A stretch of 64,000 bases of DNA from positions 17,355 through 81,354 of the forward strand of contig NZ_MVAG01000081.1 of the NCBI RefSeq assembly GCF_002177115.1, in the 5' to 3' direction. Source of the stretch: Chryseobacterium mucoviscidosis. GTDB lineage: Bacteria > Bacteroidota > Bacteroidia > Flavobacteriales > Weeksellaceae. The position numbers were made by a program, and so were the translations under genes. This document shows, in pieces, positions 26,105-35,305 of the stretch. Positions within the stretch are counted from its first letter, which is position 1. The number at the start of each line of letters is the position of its first letter. The notes beneath the pieces are model-generated. The model saw only the letters and a list, made by a program, of their open reading frames with translations, did not search any database and was not told the DNA's origin.

Positions 26105-26782
26105 TTAGTTAATTCTGAATTTAATATAAGTTATTGTTTTTCCTTTGGCAGAGAAAAGCTCTTCATAATATGTTTTAATATCCCTTAGATGCGGTGTATT
26201 CGGATCATACTCCAAGGCTCCGTAAATATCGTGGTGTGCAGTAATGATTTCATAACCTGCCCCCTGTAAAAATCCTAAAGTGTAGCCGTGAAGAAATTCC
26301 GAATCTGTTTTTAAATGGATAATTCCACCGGGTTTCAAGAATTTCTTATATCTTTCTAAAAAGTCAGGATGCGTTAATCTGTGTTTTGTACGCTTATATT
26401 TAATTTGCGGATCAGGAAACGTAATCCAGATTTCATCCACTTCATTTTCTCCGAAAAAATAATCAACAAGCTCAATTTGGGTTCTCAGAAAAGCCACATT
26501 TTTCATACCGTTTTCTACGGCTTCTTTAGCGCCGAACCAGAATCTTGCCCCTTTAATATCAACTCCTATAAAATTTTTCTCAGGGAATGTTTTTGCAAGA
26601 CCTACCGAATATTCTCCCTTTCCGCAGCCTAATTCTAAAACAATAGGATTGTCGTTTTTAAAGAAATCTGTTCTCCATTTTCCTTTAAGATCGAAACCAT
26701 TTAAAGCATCTTCTCTAGTTGGCTGAATAACATTTGGTAATATCTTGTTTTCTGCGAATCTTGCTAATTTATTTTTACCCAT
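26105..26782 (-). CDS. trmB: tRNA (guanine-N7)-methyltransferase
   Basis: A 225-residue Rossmann methyltransferase that makes m7G46 in tRNA. It has the SAM-binding 'VLELGCGKGEYSVGLA', 'NFIGVDIKGARFWFGAKEA', and the TrmB catalytic block 'WITFPDPQIKYKRTKHRLTH'. It stands between members of the DUF6759-like group with its own promoter and no visible functional link. Confidence 0.96.
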   Translation of the reverse strand: MGKNKLARFAENKILPNVIQPTREDALNGFDLKGKWRTDFFKNDNPIVLELGCGKGEYSVGLAKTFPEKNFIGVDIKGARFWFGAKEAVENGMKNVAFLRTQIELVDYFFGENEVDEIWITFPDPQIKYKRTKHRLTHPDFLERYKKFLKPGGIIHLKTDSEFLHGYTLGFLQGAGYEIITAHHDIYGALEYDPNTPHLRDIKTYYEELFSAKGKTITYIKFRIN

Positions 26783-26802
26783 GAGACATTTATAAAATCC
26801 TG

Positions 26803-26810
26803 CAAAAATA
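26803..26810 (-). promoter_or_regulatory. -7 promoter element (TATTTTTG) of trmB
   Basis: Exact TAnnTTTG match 20 bases upstream of the ATG at 26782. Confidence 0.6.
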
Positions 26811-26864
26811 ACTAATTTTAAGCAAATGCTTCATTTTTAAACCTGAAAATAACAGCTAACTGCG

Positions 26865-27665
26865 TTATTTTCTCATAGAACTTCCCAATGCAACCATGAT
26901 GGGTTTCTGGATGGTTTTCTGTGAGGCGTACTGAGCTCCGCAAACAATACTGGTGAAAAGATAATCACCTTTCTGTACCACAATCGAATTGTCGCCGTGC
27001 GAAGGAACAGGAAGCCTGTACTTCGTGGTCCCGATTCCTTCTATTCGTACAATAATATTACAGTCAGATTTATTTTCAATCATCACGATACATTCTTTCG
27101 CATTGGGGTCGTTATCGAAAAGAGAGTTAAGGATTTTTACCGTTTTGTTTTTATGTTCCGTCGGATTTTCCGCCATCAGCATATTAAATTCAGAAGCTTC
27201 TGCATCAGGAATGGCAGCAACAGGTTTAGTGTTTGCAGATGTTGTGGAAGGAGCAGCAGGAGCAATGTATACGTTTTTAGGATTGCTTGGTGTGTACACT
27301 ACCGCAGATTGCCCCACCTGCAATTCTTTCTGATATTTTGCAATCTGTTTCTGCTTGATGAGGGCATTCATCTCATCAAAAGATATTTTGGTAGAAGGTC
27401 TTCGCTTCAGCATAGCAAGCCAGTCCTGCATTTGCTTTACTTTCTGGTCACCGGGTTGAGCATTTTTTATGTATTCTTTCATCATTTCCATAACACGAGG
27501 CTTAAGTATAGATCTTCGCGGATCATCGGGATGAGCATCTCTCAGGAAAGCATTAATTTCGTAAATATTTTTACTCTTTAAAATTTCACTGTAATCTTTC
27601 CCTTTCGACTGAGCGGAAAGAGTGATGTACAGAATCATACTAAAAAATATAAATAACTTTTTCAT
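26865..27665 (-). CDS. Exported protein, DUF6759-like family, copy 3
   Basis: A 266-residue protein with an ordinary signal peptide (...ITLSAQ, about 1-18) and the longest version of this family here. N-terminal region 'SKNIYEINAFLRDAHPDDPR'; a Lys/Gln-rich linker with an Ala/Pro/Thr patch near 135-160; and the C-terminal core 'IENKSDCNIIVRIEG', 'VPSHGDNSIVVQKGDYLFTS' and 'IVCGAQYASQK'. It lacks the lipid anchor seen in copies 1 and 2. Function unknown. Confidence 0.8.
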   Translation of the reverse strand: MKKLFIFFSMILYITLSAQSKGKDYSEILKSKNIYEINAFLRDAHPDDPRRSILKPRVMEMMKEYIKNAQPGDQKVKQMQDWLAMLKRRPSTKISFDEMNALIKQKQIAKYQKELQVGQSAVVYTPSNPKNVYIAPAAPSTTSANTKPVAAIPDAEASEFNMLMAENPTEHKNKTVKILNSLFDNDPNAKECIVMIENKSDCNIIVRIEGIGTTKYRLPVPSHGDNSIVVQKGDYLFTSIVCGAQYASQKTIQKPIMVALGSSMRK

Positions 27666-27813
27666 TCACTGGTATTAAAGTGTAAAAGTAAAATATTTTC
27701 TCGTTTAATTGATTTATTTTTAAGGCATTAGTATCCAAAATTGCAGCGAAAATTACACCAACTGTAATGAACAATCAATTTTTTCTAAATTTAAAAATTA
27801 TTTTAAGTAAAAC

Positions 27814-27854
27814 AAAAAAATGTACATCCCACTTGGAAAATGTACATTTTTTTT
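27814..27854 (-). terminator. Terminator of the 27874 gene
   Basis: AAATGTACAT arms repeated in inverse orientation around a CCCACTTGGAA loop, with A and T runs. Confidence 0.65.
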
Positions 27855-27873
27855 ATTTGTATAATGAGAAATT

Positions 27874-28662
27874 TTATTTCAGAACATCCTGAAGGTGAGA
27901 ATTCCTTAATCTTCTCTGGTAAATCGGAAGATATTTTTCTATAGGGATTTTTACAGCTTCAAAGTTTCCGGCAAGAACATAGGGTTCAATATTTTCTGAA
28001 GTGTATACAAACTGCAGGAAATTATCAATTAAGTTTTCAGGAATTTTGAATTTCGTAAAATAATCTTTTCCCAGATAATTTTTAATCTGCGTTACAGAAT
28101 TATTCATTCTTTCGTAGGCTACATAACGTTGTTTTTTCTTTCTTTCTCCGGATAGAATATCATAAATGCTTTCTAGGCTGAAGGTAAGACCACCATCGCG
28201 AAGACCTGCAACAGGAAGCTGCGGCGGAGTTCCGTCTCCTTTAGGTTCCGGAAGACCAATGACTTTTTTAATCGCTAAAGCCTTATCTTCTTTTCTGATT
28301 GAATTTACATCATAACGTAAGTTTCCGGTAGGCTTAAACCTGCTGATGATGACTTCCTGAATATCGTGATACGCTACTTTCAGCTCAACCAGATTTTTCT
28401 GATCCATCATCTGAGGCGTCAGCTTAATATCTTTTCGCTCTGTAATAATCGACGTAAAACGGATCACATCTCCCGGATTGGCAGAAATAGAAAAATCACC
28501 ATTATAATCACTTAAAACAGTTTTCAGGGTATTAAGATTCGTAACATACATCTGGTTCAGATACAAAACAGAATTATCTTTTAGAAAAACTTCTCCGGAG
28601 TATGTTTGTGCGTTAATTTTTGCCAGAAAAACCAACAGCAGCAGAGTAAATAACTTCTTCAT
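27874..28662 (-). CDS. Exported CarboxypepD_reg-like protein
   Basis: A 262-residue protein: signal peptide MKKLFTLLLLVFLAKINAQ, then an N-terminal beta-sandwich of the carboxypeptidase-regulatory type ('YSGEVFLKDNSVLYLNQMYV', 'LSDYNGDFSISANPGDVIRF'). These domains often begin TonB-dependent receptors but here stand alone. The C-terminal ~150 residues are helical and unrecognised. Chryseobacterium genomes carry several such stand-alone proteins. The frame is open 11 codons upstream, but that part lies over the promoter; I start at the ATG. Confidence 0.8.
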   Translation of the reverse strand: MKKLFTLLLLVFLAKINAQTYSGEVFLKDNSVLYLNQMYVTNLNTLKTVLSDYNGDFSISANPGDVIRFTSIITERKDIKLTPQMMDQKNLVELKVAYHDIQEVIISRFKPTGNLRYDVNSIRKEDKALAIKKVIGLPEPKGDGTPPQLPVAGLRDGGLTFSLESIYDILSGERKKKQRYVAYERMNNSVTQIKNYLGKDYFTKFKIPENLIDNFLQFVYTSENIEPYVLAGNFEAVKIPIEKYLPIYQRRLRNSHLQDVLK

Positions 28663-28671
28663 ATAATACCG

Positions 28672-28679
28672 CAAAATTA
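28672..28679 (-). promoter_or_regulatory. -7 promoter element (TAATTTTG)
   Basis: Exact TAnnTTTG match 9 bases upstream of the ATG at 28662. Confidence 0.55.
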
Positions 28680-28825
28680 CGCAGAAAACCAACAAGCTAT
28701 ACCTATTTTAGTAGTGAAAACAGGTTAAAGTTATATTAAACTTTAATGAGGAATTGTTAATGAATGTTATAAGGATGCATTTAAATATAAAATGTGTGAA
28801 AATTTTTAATGATTTTTCATTCCGA

Positions 28826-31800
28826 TTAATAATTCTTTACCAAAAGCCAACTCGTATATTTTACAGTGGTTGTACCTCCAAATTCCGTCCAGCTTATGAA
28901 ATACCAGTACGTTGCTGTGTTTACCAGTCTTCCTCCGACTCTTCCGTCCCAGGTAAATCTGTTGGAAGGCGCTCCTCGAAATACCTCTGCTCCATAACGG
29001 TCAAAAATTCTAAAGATAATGTTGTCATTATTCATTAATTCAGAATAATTTATAGCATCATTATAGCCATCAAGATTAGGCGTAATTGTATTGATAAGAT
29101 TAATAATAACAAATGGTCTGGTTACTTCCTCGCACTGATTGGTGTCTCGAATGTGGATAATATGATTTCCCCTCGGAACATTCATGAAAACATTTGAACT
29201 CTGCCAGTTTACGCCATCCAGAGAATATTCGTAAGGCGGAGTTCCACCGCTTGCTCCTATCGTTACGGTACTTCCGTTTATTTCAATCATCGTGATAACC
29301 GGAAGAGAAGATTCTGTAACGGTTACACTTTGTCTGTAAGTACAGCCTTCTGCAGTAAGATCTACCCAATAATTTCCGGGCGCAACATTTCCGATTGAAG
29401 AGGAGGTTGCTCCGGTACTCCATAGATAACTGTCGAATCCCGGTCCTGCATCTAAAGTAGTTAATGTTTTAGGGCAAAATACTTTATCTTTCAGAATAAG
29501 TGACGATTTCGGAGTTTTTATCGTAACAGTAATTGAAGCAATATTAGGACAGACTCCGGATTTCTCAAATCTTATAAAAACCGTTTGGGTTCCCGATAAA
29601 TTCATTGGGTTTGCAATCTGCGCCGTGTTGTTCTGTGCATCCTGAAGAGTAGGGTGAAAAGTCACGGTAACAGAAGGATCTGTTGTAAACTGACTGATAT
29701 AAGGCATCAGATCAATCACTTTTGTACCGTCCAGATTATCATCACACATGGTGATGGCGTGTGTGGTTTTAATTAAAGAAATTTTATTTCCGATAACAAA
29801 AACAAGCGGCTTCACAACTGGAGGACAACCGTCCGGAGAATCTACTCTTATATAAATTGTAGTGGTGGTTGTGTAAGACCAGTTATTGGGTAATGTATTT
29901 GCGTTTCCGGCATTGGCATCTGCTAAGTTGGCGTAATATCTTACATTCGTAAAATAAGTCGGATTGTTTAAAACAAGAGGGGTGATGTTAGGCAGAATTA
30001 CATTCACCACGCCGTCCAGATTATCATCACAAAAAGTTCCGGTATAATTATTAAGAACGTTGGCAAAAGGATAAAGATTAAGCGTAATCTGGGCAATAGC
30101 TTTACATCCAAGTGTATTTTTTACCACTGCATACACAATGGTTCCGTTCGTTGCGGTATAAGAAGTCGTATTGGTAATTGCGGTTCCCGGAGTTTCGTTC
30201 TGGGCATCCAACAGATTAGTATAATAGGTAATGGTTACCGGAGAATTAGTGGTAACATTGGCTGTTGTTAAATTAAATATTCCCTGTCCCGATCCGTTAT
30301 CACAGACTTTTAATGTTGCATTATTCACCGTTAAAACCTGAATATTAATGGTAACGGTTACAGTTTCGCAGTCAGGGAAATCAGGGTTGTTCCCGCAGAA
30401 TGTATACGTGAAAGTGTCTGTTCCTGCAGTTCCGGGATTCGTAACGGTATAAGTAATAACTCCTGTTGTTGCATTTACGGTTGCCGTTCCTAAAGTCGGA
30501 GCCGTAAGCACGGCAACTGTAGAAGGAACCGGAGTCTGGGTAGAACTGGTAAATGCAGGAGTAATTGTTTTTGTGGTACAGACATCATAGGTCGCGGTAG
30601 ACAGTTTTGTACAGTTCTGTACCTTGTACTGTGCTGTGATTAATGGAGCACAGCTTCCCATCGTTACCGAACAGGTGTAATAGCCGGACTGAGTGGGTGA
30701 GTAAGAAGCTCCTGTTGCTCCCGGAATTAAAACTCCACCGACGTACCATTGATAGGTGTCATAAATTACAGGATCTACTGTGAGAATAATTCCCGGAGCG
30801 CAGTCTCCACCGGATTTTAAAATGACAGGCTGTGTAGGAAATCCTGCAAAAAAACCTCCGTATCCGACAGCATCACTTCCTGCATTAATTCCCGCAGTTA
30901 TCGCCTTAGAGGAAACAACAGTTACGGTTCCTGCAGTATTGGGAATGCCATAAGTTACCCAATTCAGGGTTCCCGTCATATTGAAAGGCCCTGTTGTAGC
31001 CGGAGGGGTAACTCCATTTACGGTAACCACTGCACCTCTTTCTGTGATGAGATTTAATTTTGTGGGAATATTTAAAATACCATTCGGATTCCCGTTGGAA
31101 TACACAAAGTTTTCATCAATTAATCCAAGTTCGTTAATCTGTTTCGGTAAGTAACAGTTCAATGCAGGAATAAAATTGAATCCACCGGTTGCCACTTCGT
31201 TTCCTGCGGTACTTGCACCTGCAAGAACCTGATAAATATAGACGTTTTTGGTTGTTTTGATGTATAAATTATAATGTCCGCTTCCCTGAAGCTGATATTT
31301 GGAGTCCGGAATCATGAAATACTGTCCCGTGTTTAAAGTGGCAACAGGAACAACTTCATTATTTACACGGATTTCCGTATTGTCTTCGGTGGCAATTACC
31401 AAAGCGCCTTCCATATTCGAACCGATGCTTCCGTTACCTTTTACCAAAGCAAATTCATTTCCCAAACGATCTACAGGAACCGACTGATCCATGAGGATAT
31501 CAGAACTCTGAGGATAGTTTCCTGCATATTGTCCGTTGAAATTTCCATTGGTAACGTTAATGTTTTTATTGGCTGTAATTTTAGCACCTATAAATCCGTC
31601 AAAGTTTCCTGTAATATTTCCGATTCCGTCGATGATGTAGGATTGCCCTTTATTTAAATTAAACGTAATGGTAGGATTGGTTGCTCCCGTTGTTCCGTTG
31701 GAAAACTGTACAGTGGGTTTATATCCTGTTATGGTAACGGTGGTATTGTCTTCAGTTGCCAGAACGCTCGTCATAAAATTCAGGATAGAATTACTTACAG

Positions 31801-32227
31801 AGAGGGGAGCATTGGCTGCGTAAAAAGTTTTTCCGGTGGAAGGAATTCCTTTGGATGTAATAATTTCAGCGTGATTAAATACTGAAAATCTTAAGTTGGC
31901 GTAAAAGGGAAATTCTGCTTTTACATAAAGTCCTTTTGTTGTTGGAGTAAAAAGATCTGTCTGCTGTGATGTAATAATATAATCTCTTAAAATATCAACT
32001 TTTTGAGGATTTCCTTTGCTGATCGTTGCTGTGGCAATTAAAGTATTGTTGTTATAAATTTCTACCGGAAAAGGGGTGGTACGGTTAGTAGAAAGATATA
32101 GTTTCTGATTGGGGTTTGAATTTCCTGTGCGGTCTACCATGGGTGCAAACCAGTGTTCTCTATCCAATTGTGCCAGAGTAGAGGTGAAAAAGAGAAGTAA
32201 AAACAGAAAAGATAAAATTTTCTTCAT
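28826..32227 (-). CDS. Giant T9SS type B surface protein, IgGFc-binding-like, paralog 1
   Basis: An 1133-residue protein and the first of six paralogs. Order: signal peptide (1-19); a region of about 450 residues resembling the IgGFc-binding N-terminal domain ('AEIITSKGIPSTGKTFYAAN', 'VLATEDNTTVTITGYKP', 'GFIGAKITANKNI'); an Ig-like domain ('DTYQWYVGGVLIPGATGASY'); a Big_9/cadherin-like domain ('GTDTFTYTFCGNNPDFPDCE'); several ~85-residue modules starting at 'VCDNGSGQGIFNLTTANV'; 'YLWSTGATSSSIG'; an SprB-like repeat ('GGTPPYEYSLDGVNWQSSNV'); and a type B sorting domain ('TITPNLDGYNDAINYSEL', 'FRIFDRYGAEVF'). It should be exported through T9SS to the surface, as an adhesin or gliding-related fibre. 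Own promoter and monocistronic. Ligand unknown. Confidence 0.88.
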   Translation of the reverse strand: MKKILSFLFLLLFFTSTLAQLDREHWFAPMVDRTGNSNPNQKLYLSTNRTTPFPVEIYNNNTLIATATISKGNPQKVDILRDYIITSQQTDLFTPTTKGLYVKAEFPFYANLRFSVFNHAEIITSKGIPSTGKTFYAANAPLSVSNSILNFMTSVLATEDNTTVTITGYKPTVQFSNGTTGATNPTITFNLNKGQSYIIDGIGNITGNFDGFIGAKITANKNINVTNGNFNGQYAGNYPQSSDILMDQSVPVDRLGNEFALVKGNGSIGSNMEGALVIATEDNTEIRVNNEVVPVATLNTGQYFMIPDSKYQLQGSGHYNLYIKTTKNVYIYQVLAGASTAGNEVATGGFNFIPALNCYLPKQINELGLIDENFVYSNGNPNGILNIPTKLNLITERGAVVTVNGVTPPATTGPFNMTGTLNWVTYGIPNTAGTVTVVSSKAITAGINAGSDAVGYGGFFAGFPTQPVILKSGGDCAPGIILTVDPVIYDTYQWYVGGVLIPGATGASYSPTQSGYYTCSVTMGSCAPLITAQYKVQNCTKLSTATYDVCTTKTITPAFTSSTQTPVPSTVAVLTAPTLGTATVNATTGVITYTVTNPGTAGTDTFTYTFCGNNPDFPDCETVTVTINIQVLTVNNATLKVCDNGSGQGIFNLTTANVTTNSPVTITYYTNLLDAQNETPGTAITNTTSYTATNGTIVYAVVKNTLGCKAIAQITLNLYPFANVLNNYTGTFCDDNLDGVVNVILPNITPLVLNNPTYFTNVRYYANLADANAGNANTLPNNWSYTTTTTIYIRVDSPDGCPPVVKPLVFVIGNKISLIKTTHAITMCDDNLDGTKVIDLMPYISQFTTDPSVTVTFHPTLQDAQNNTAQIANPMNLSGTQTVFIRFEKSGVCPNIASITVTIKTPKSSLILKDKVFCPKTLTTLDAGPGFDSYLWSTGATSSSIGNVAPGNYWVDLTAEGCTYRQSVTVTESSLPVITMIEINGSTVTIGASGGTPPYEYSLDGVNWQSSNVFMNVPRGNHIIHIRDTNQCEEVTRPFVIINLINTITPNLDGYNDAINYSELMNNDNIIFRIFDRYGAEVFRGAPSNRFTWDGRVGGRLVNTATYWYFISWTEFGGTTTVKYTSWLLVKNY

Positions 32228-32246
32228 TCAGATATTGCCTTTAACA

Positions 32247-32254
32247 CAAATTTA
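32247..32254 (-). promoter_or_regulatory. -7 promoter element (TAAATTTG), surface paralog 1
   Basis: Exact TAnnTTTG match 19 bases upstream of the ATG at 32227. Confidence 0.6.
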
Positions 32255-32287
32255 ATAATAAAAAGCATTCTGAGCTTAAAAAAATAA

Positions 32288-32318
32288 AAAAAACCATGAT
32301 ATCAAAATCATGGTTTTC
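32288..32318 (-). terminator. Terminator of surface paralog 2
   Basis: AAAACCATGAT / ATCATGGTTTT stem with a 6-base loop, 29 bases after the stop at 32347. Confidence 0.8.
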
Positions 32319-32346
32319 AGAGTATTATTTAAAGAAATATTTAAAA

Positions 32347-35166
32347 TTAATTTCTGTTTTTCACTAAGATCCATCCGGAATATTTAATCGGGGTCTGTTT
32401 GCCGTTTGGCTCATTCCAGCTTACATCGTACCAGTAGTTTCCTGTAGGTATCTTTTTACCGCCTACTGAGCCGTCCCATTTATATCCGTTTTCCTTATTT
32501 CCTTCATGCATTTTTGTACCATATCTGTCGTAAATATTGAACACAAAATTTTTCTTGTTTCCTAATGCAGAATAATCTATCATATCATTTACGCCATCTC
32601 CGTTCGGAGTAATCACGTTGATAAGATTCGGTACGGTAACTTCTACCTGCATTGGATTACAGTTGTAAGAATCTTTTACATAGAATATATTATTTCCTCT
32701 CGGAACATTGGTAAATACATTGGAATCCTGCCAATGAATATTATCAATAGAGTATTGATAAGGAGCTGTTCCTCCCAATACATTTACCGTAACGGTATTA
32801 TTGGAAATATCAATGCTTGAAATAACAGGCTGCTCCGAAGCATAGACTTTTACCGTCTGTCTCGTTACACAATTTCCTGTTTTCAGATCTACCCAGTAAG
32901 TTCCTGTGGTAACGTTACTGATTGACTGTGTTGTTGCACCTGTACTCCATAAATACGCTGTAAATCCTGGACCTGCATCTAAAGTTGTTTTATTTTCAAT
33001 ACAGATAATCTTCTCCTGTAAAACACTGGAATACACTGGTGGAAGAACAATTAAAGTAACTTTAGCTATTCTGAAACATCCGTTTGCGTTGCTTACTTTC
33101 ACAAAAACGACTCCGTTGGGAGCAATATAGTTCGCCGGATTGAGGATTTCATTGGTTCCGAGCTGTGCATCCGTTAAAGAAGGATAATATTTTTTGGTAA
33201 TTCCTGTAGTGGTAGATACAAGAGCCGTTGTAAGGTCAAATAATGCCGTAGCAGGATTAGACGGAATAAAACATGATCTCAGTGTTGCATCCGTTACAGT
33301 AGGACTTGCAGAAACGGTAAACGTTAAAGTTACCTGCTCACAATCTGTAAAATCAGGATCGTTTCCACAGAATTTGTAAACTATTGTATCTGTACCTGTA
33401 AAACCAAAAGTTGGGGTGTAGATAATTACTCCATTAGGATCAATAACAGCAGAACCATTTGCTGGAGGCGTAACAATCGTTACCGTACTCGGAACATACG
33501 TCTGTGTAGAATTTGTAAAGGCAGGAACTACTGCCTGATAACCCTCACAAACCGTAAGCGCTTTCGTAGACTGCTGAAGACAGGTATACACTTTATAGAC
33601 AGGCGTTATTGCAGGAACACAAGATCCTACTGTAATTCTTACGGTGTAATTTCCTGCTACTGTCGGCGTATAACTGTTTGAATTGGCTCCCGGAATAGGA
33701 TTTCCGTTCAGATACCACTGATAGGTTTCATAGCTGTCATCAACCTCAAGAACAATTCCCGGAATACAGTCTCCGGTTTGTTTTGTAATTAAAGGAATGG
33801 AAGAGAATCCCGCAAAATAACCTCCATAACCAGCCGTGCTGTAACCTCCATTCACTCCGGCTGTTACCGCTTTGGTGGAGGTTACCGTTACATTTCCGGT
33901 AATTCCTGTAATAGCATAAGTTACCCAGTTGGTGTTTCCTGTTAAAGGATAAGGTCCCTGCGCAGCGGTTGGAGTTGCTCCATTCACCGTAACAGCCGCT
34001 CCTGCTTCTGTAAGAATATTAAGCTTCATGGTTACCCCCGAAACACTTGGCATTTCGTTGATCTTTCCGATCTCATCAATTTTTCTCGGAAGGAAGCAGT
34101 TCAAAGGCGGAATATAATTGTATCCTCCTGTGTTATTTTCTGTTCCTACACCAACTAATTGATACAAGTATACATTTTTAGAAGTTGAAATAAACATATT
34201 GAAATGTCCGCTTGCTCCTCCCTGCTGAATGTAATTGGTTTCATTAATTCTATACCATTCTCCGGCATTAATTGTTGCGATAGGTGCAGTAGCTCCGTTA
34301 ATGAAAATCTGAGTGTTATCTTCTGTGGCTATCACAATTCCACCCTCCATGTTTTCGGCAGGAGCGGTAGATCTTGTTTTTACCATTGCAAATGTATTCC
34401 CCAGTCTTTCCACTGGAACCGACTGATCCATAATTAAATCTGAACCACTTGAACTTAAAGCTCCGAAATTACCATTAGAACTTCCGTTGGTTAAGGTAAT
34501 GGGTTTATCTGAAACTATTTTGGCTCCGATAAATCCCGTAAGATTTGCTGCGGTGCCATTATTTCCTGCCATGATGTAAGACTTCCCTTTGTTAAGGGTA
34601 AAAGTGTGGGTATTGGTTCCGGAAGGAGATCCTCCTAAAAAGACCAATCCTGAAGTATTCCATGTAACGGTAACCTGTGTATTGTCTTCCGTTGCAAGAA
34701 TTCCCGCAGTAAAATTGTTGGAAGTACCGGTTCCTGCATTGGTATTTGGTGGGTTGGCTACAAAGAATAATTTCCCGATTCCTGCTTTACCTTTGGATGT
34801 AATAATTTCTCCGTGAGAAGATTGTGCAGACCTCAATGTACAGTAAAAAGGCTTGTCTCCCTTAAGATAAATTCCTTTTGTAATGATCTGCAATGCTTCC
34901 GAAGCGGTTGTTGCGCTAATAAGATTGGCAGAAACAGTATACGATTGAGGATTTCCTTTGCTGATGGTAACGGTCGTTAGCAAAGTATTATTGTTATAAA
35001 TTTTTACATCAAAAGGAGTGGTGGAGTCTGTTGAAAGATATAACGCATTGGTATATCCTGTTGTGGATGCATAGTAAGGTGCAATCCAGTGCTCCGTATC
35101 CCTCTGTGCAAAAAGAGTACTCATGCCGAAAAGCATCAGTACAAAAGACAGTAGAATTTTATTCAT
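32347..35166 (-). CDS. Giant T9SS type B surface protein, paralog 2
   Basis: A 939-residue protein with the plan of paralog 1 but only one ~85-residue module ('SCFIPSNPATALFDLTTALV'), which makes it the shortest of the six. Its first ~470 residues are almost the same as those of paralog 3 (signal peptide MNKILLSFVLMLFGMSTLFA in both), while the C-terminal half differs. Sorting domain: 'VITPNGDGVNDMIDYSALGN', 'FNIYDRYGTKMHEG'. Confidence 0.87.
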   Translation of the reverse strand: MNKILLSFVLMLFGMSTLFAQRDTEHWIAPYYASTTGYTNALYLSTDSTTPFDVKIYNNNTLLTTVTISKGNPQSYTVSANLISATTASEALQIITKGIYLKGDKPFYCTLRSAQSSHGEIITSKGKAGIGKLFFVANPPNTNAGTGTSNNFTAGILATEDNTQVTVTWNTSGLVFLGGSPSGTNTHTFTLNKGKSYIMAGNNGTAANLTGFIGAKIVSDKPITLTNGSSNGNFGALSSSGSDLIMDQSVPVERLGNTFAMVKTRSTAPAENMEGGIVIATEDNTQIFINGATAPIATINAGEWYRINETNYIQQGGASGHFNMFISTSKNVYLYQLVGVGTENNTGGYNYIPPLNCFLPRKIDEIGKINEMPSVSGVTMKLNILTEAGAAVTVNGATPTAAQGPYPLTGNTNWVTYAITGITGNVTVTSTKAVTAGVNGGYSTAGYGGYFAGFSSIPLITKQTGDCIPGIVLEVDDSYETYQWYLNGNPIPGANSNSYTPTVAGNYTVRITVGSCVPAITPVYKVYTCLQQSTKALTVCEGYQAVVPAFTNSTQTYVPSTVTIVTPPANGSAVIDPNGVIIYTPTFGFTGTDTIVYKFCGNDPDFTDCEQVTLTFTVSASPTVTDATLRSCFIPSNPATALFDLTTALVSTTTGITKKYYPSLTDAQLGTNEILNPANYIAPNGVVFVKVSNANGCFRIAKVTLIVLPPVYSSVLQEKIICIENKTTLDAGPGFTAYLWSTGATTQSISNVTTGTYWVDLKTGNCVTRQTVKVYASEQPVISSIDISNNTVTVNVLGGTAPYQYSIDNIHWQDSNVFTNVPRGNNIFYVKDSYNCNPMQVEVTVPNLINVITPNGDGVNDMIDYSALGNKKNFVFNIYDRYGTKMHEGNKENGYKWDGSVGGKKIPTGNYWYDVSWNEPNGKQTPIKYSGWILVKNRN

Positions 35167-35189
35167 AAATTGTTGAATTAGGATTCATG

Positions 35190-35197
35190 CAAAAATA
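35190..35197 (-). promoter_or_regulatory. -7 promoter element (TATTTTTG), surface paralog 2
   Basis: Exact TAnnTTTG match 23 bases upstream of the ATG at 35166. The bases around it are shared with the promoter of paralog 3. Confidence 0.6.
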
Positions 35198-35255
35198 ATG
35201 GAATTTTCTAAACATATTCAAATTATGTTTTTAAATGTGATAATATATTGTCACA

Positions 35256-35286
35256 AAAAAGCCACGATTTTTGATCGTGGCTTTAG
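35256..35286 (-). terminator. Terminator of surface paralog 3
   Basis: AAAGCCACGAT / ATCGTGGCTTT stem with loop TTTTG. Same stem as the terminator at 38486-38516, but with the loop in the opposite orientation. Confidence 0.85.
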
Positions 35287-35305
35287 GATTCAGCTTTTGT
35301 ATTGC

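Noticed and set aside
26997..27581. 194-residue plus-strand ORF
   Set aside because: Antisense to DUF6759-like copy 3, with composition and motifs of a shadow frame; the minus-strand gene has a signal peptide and paralogs.
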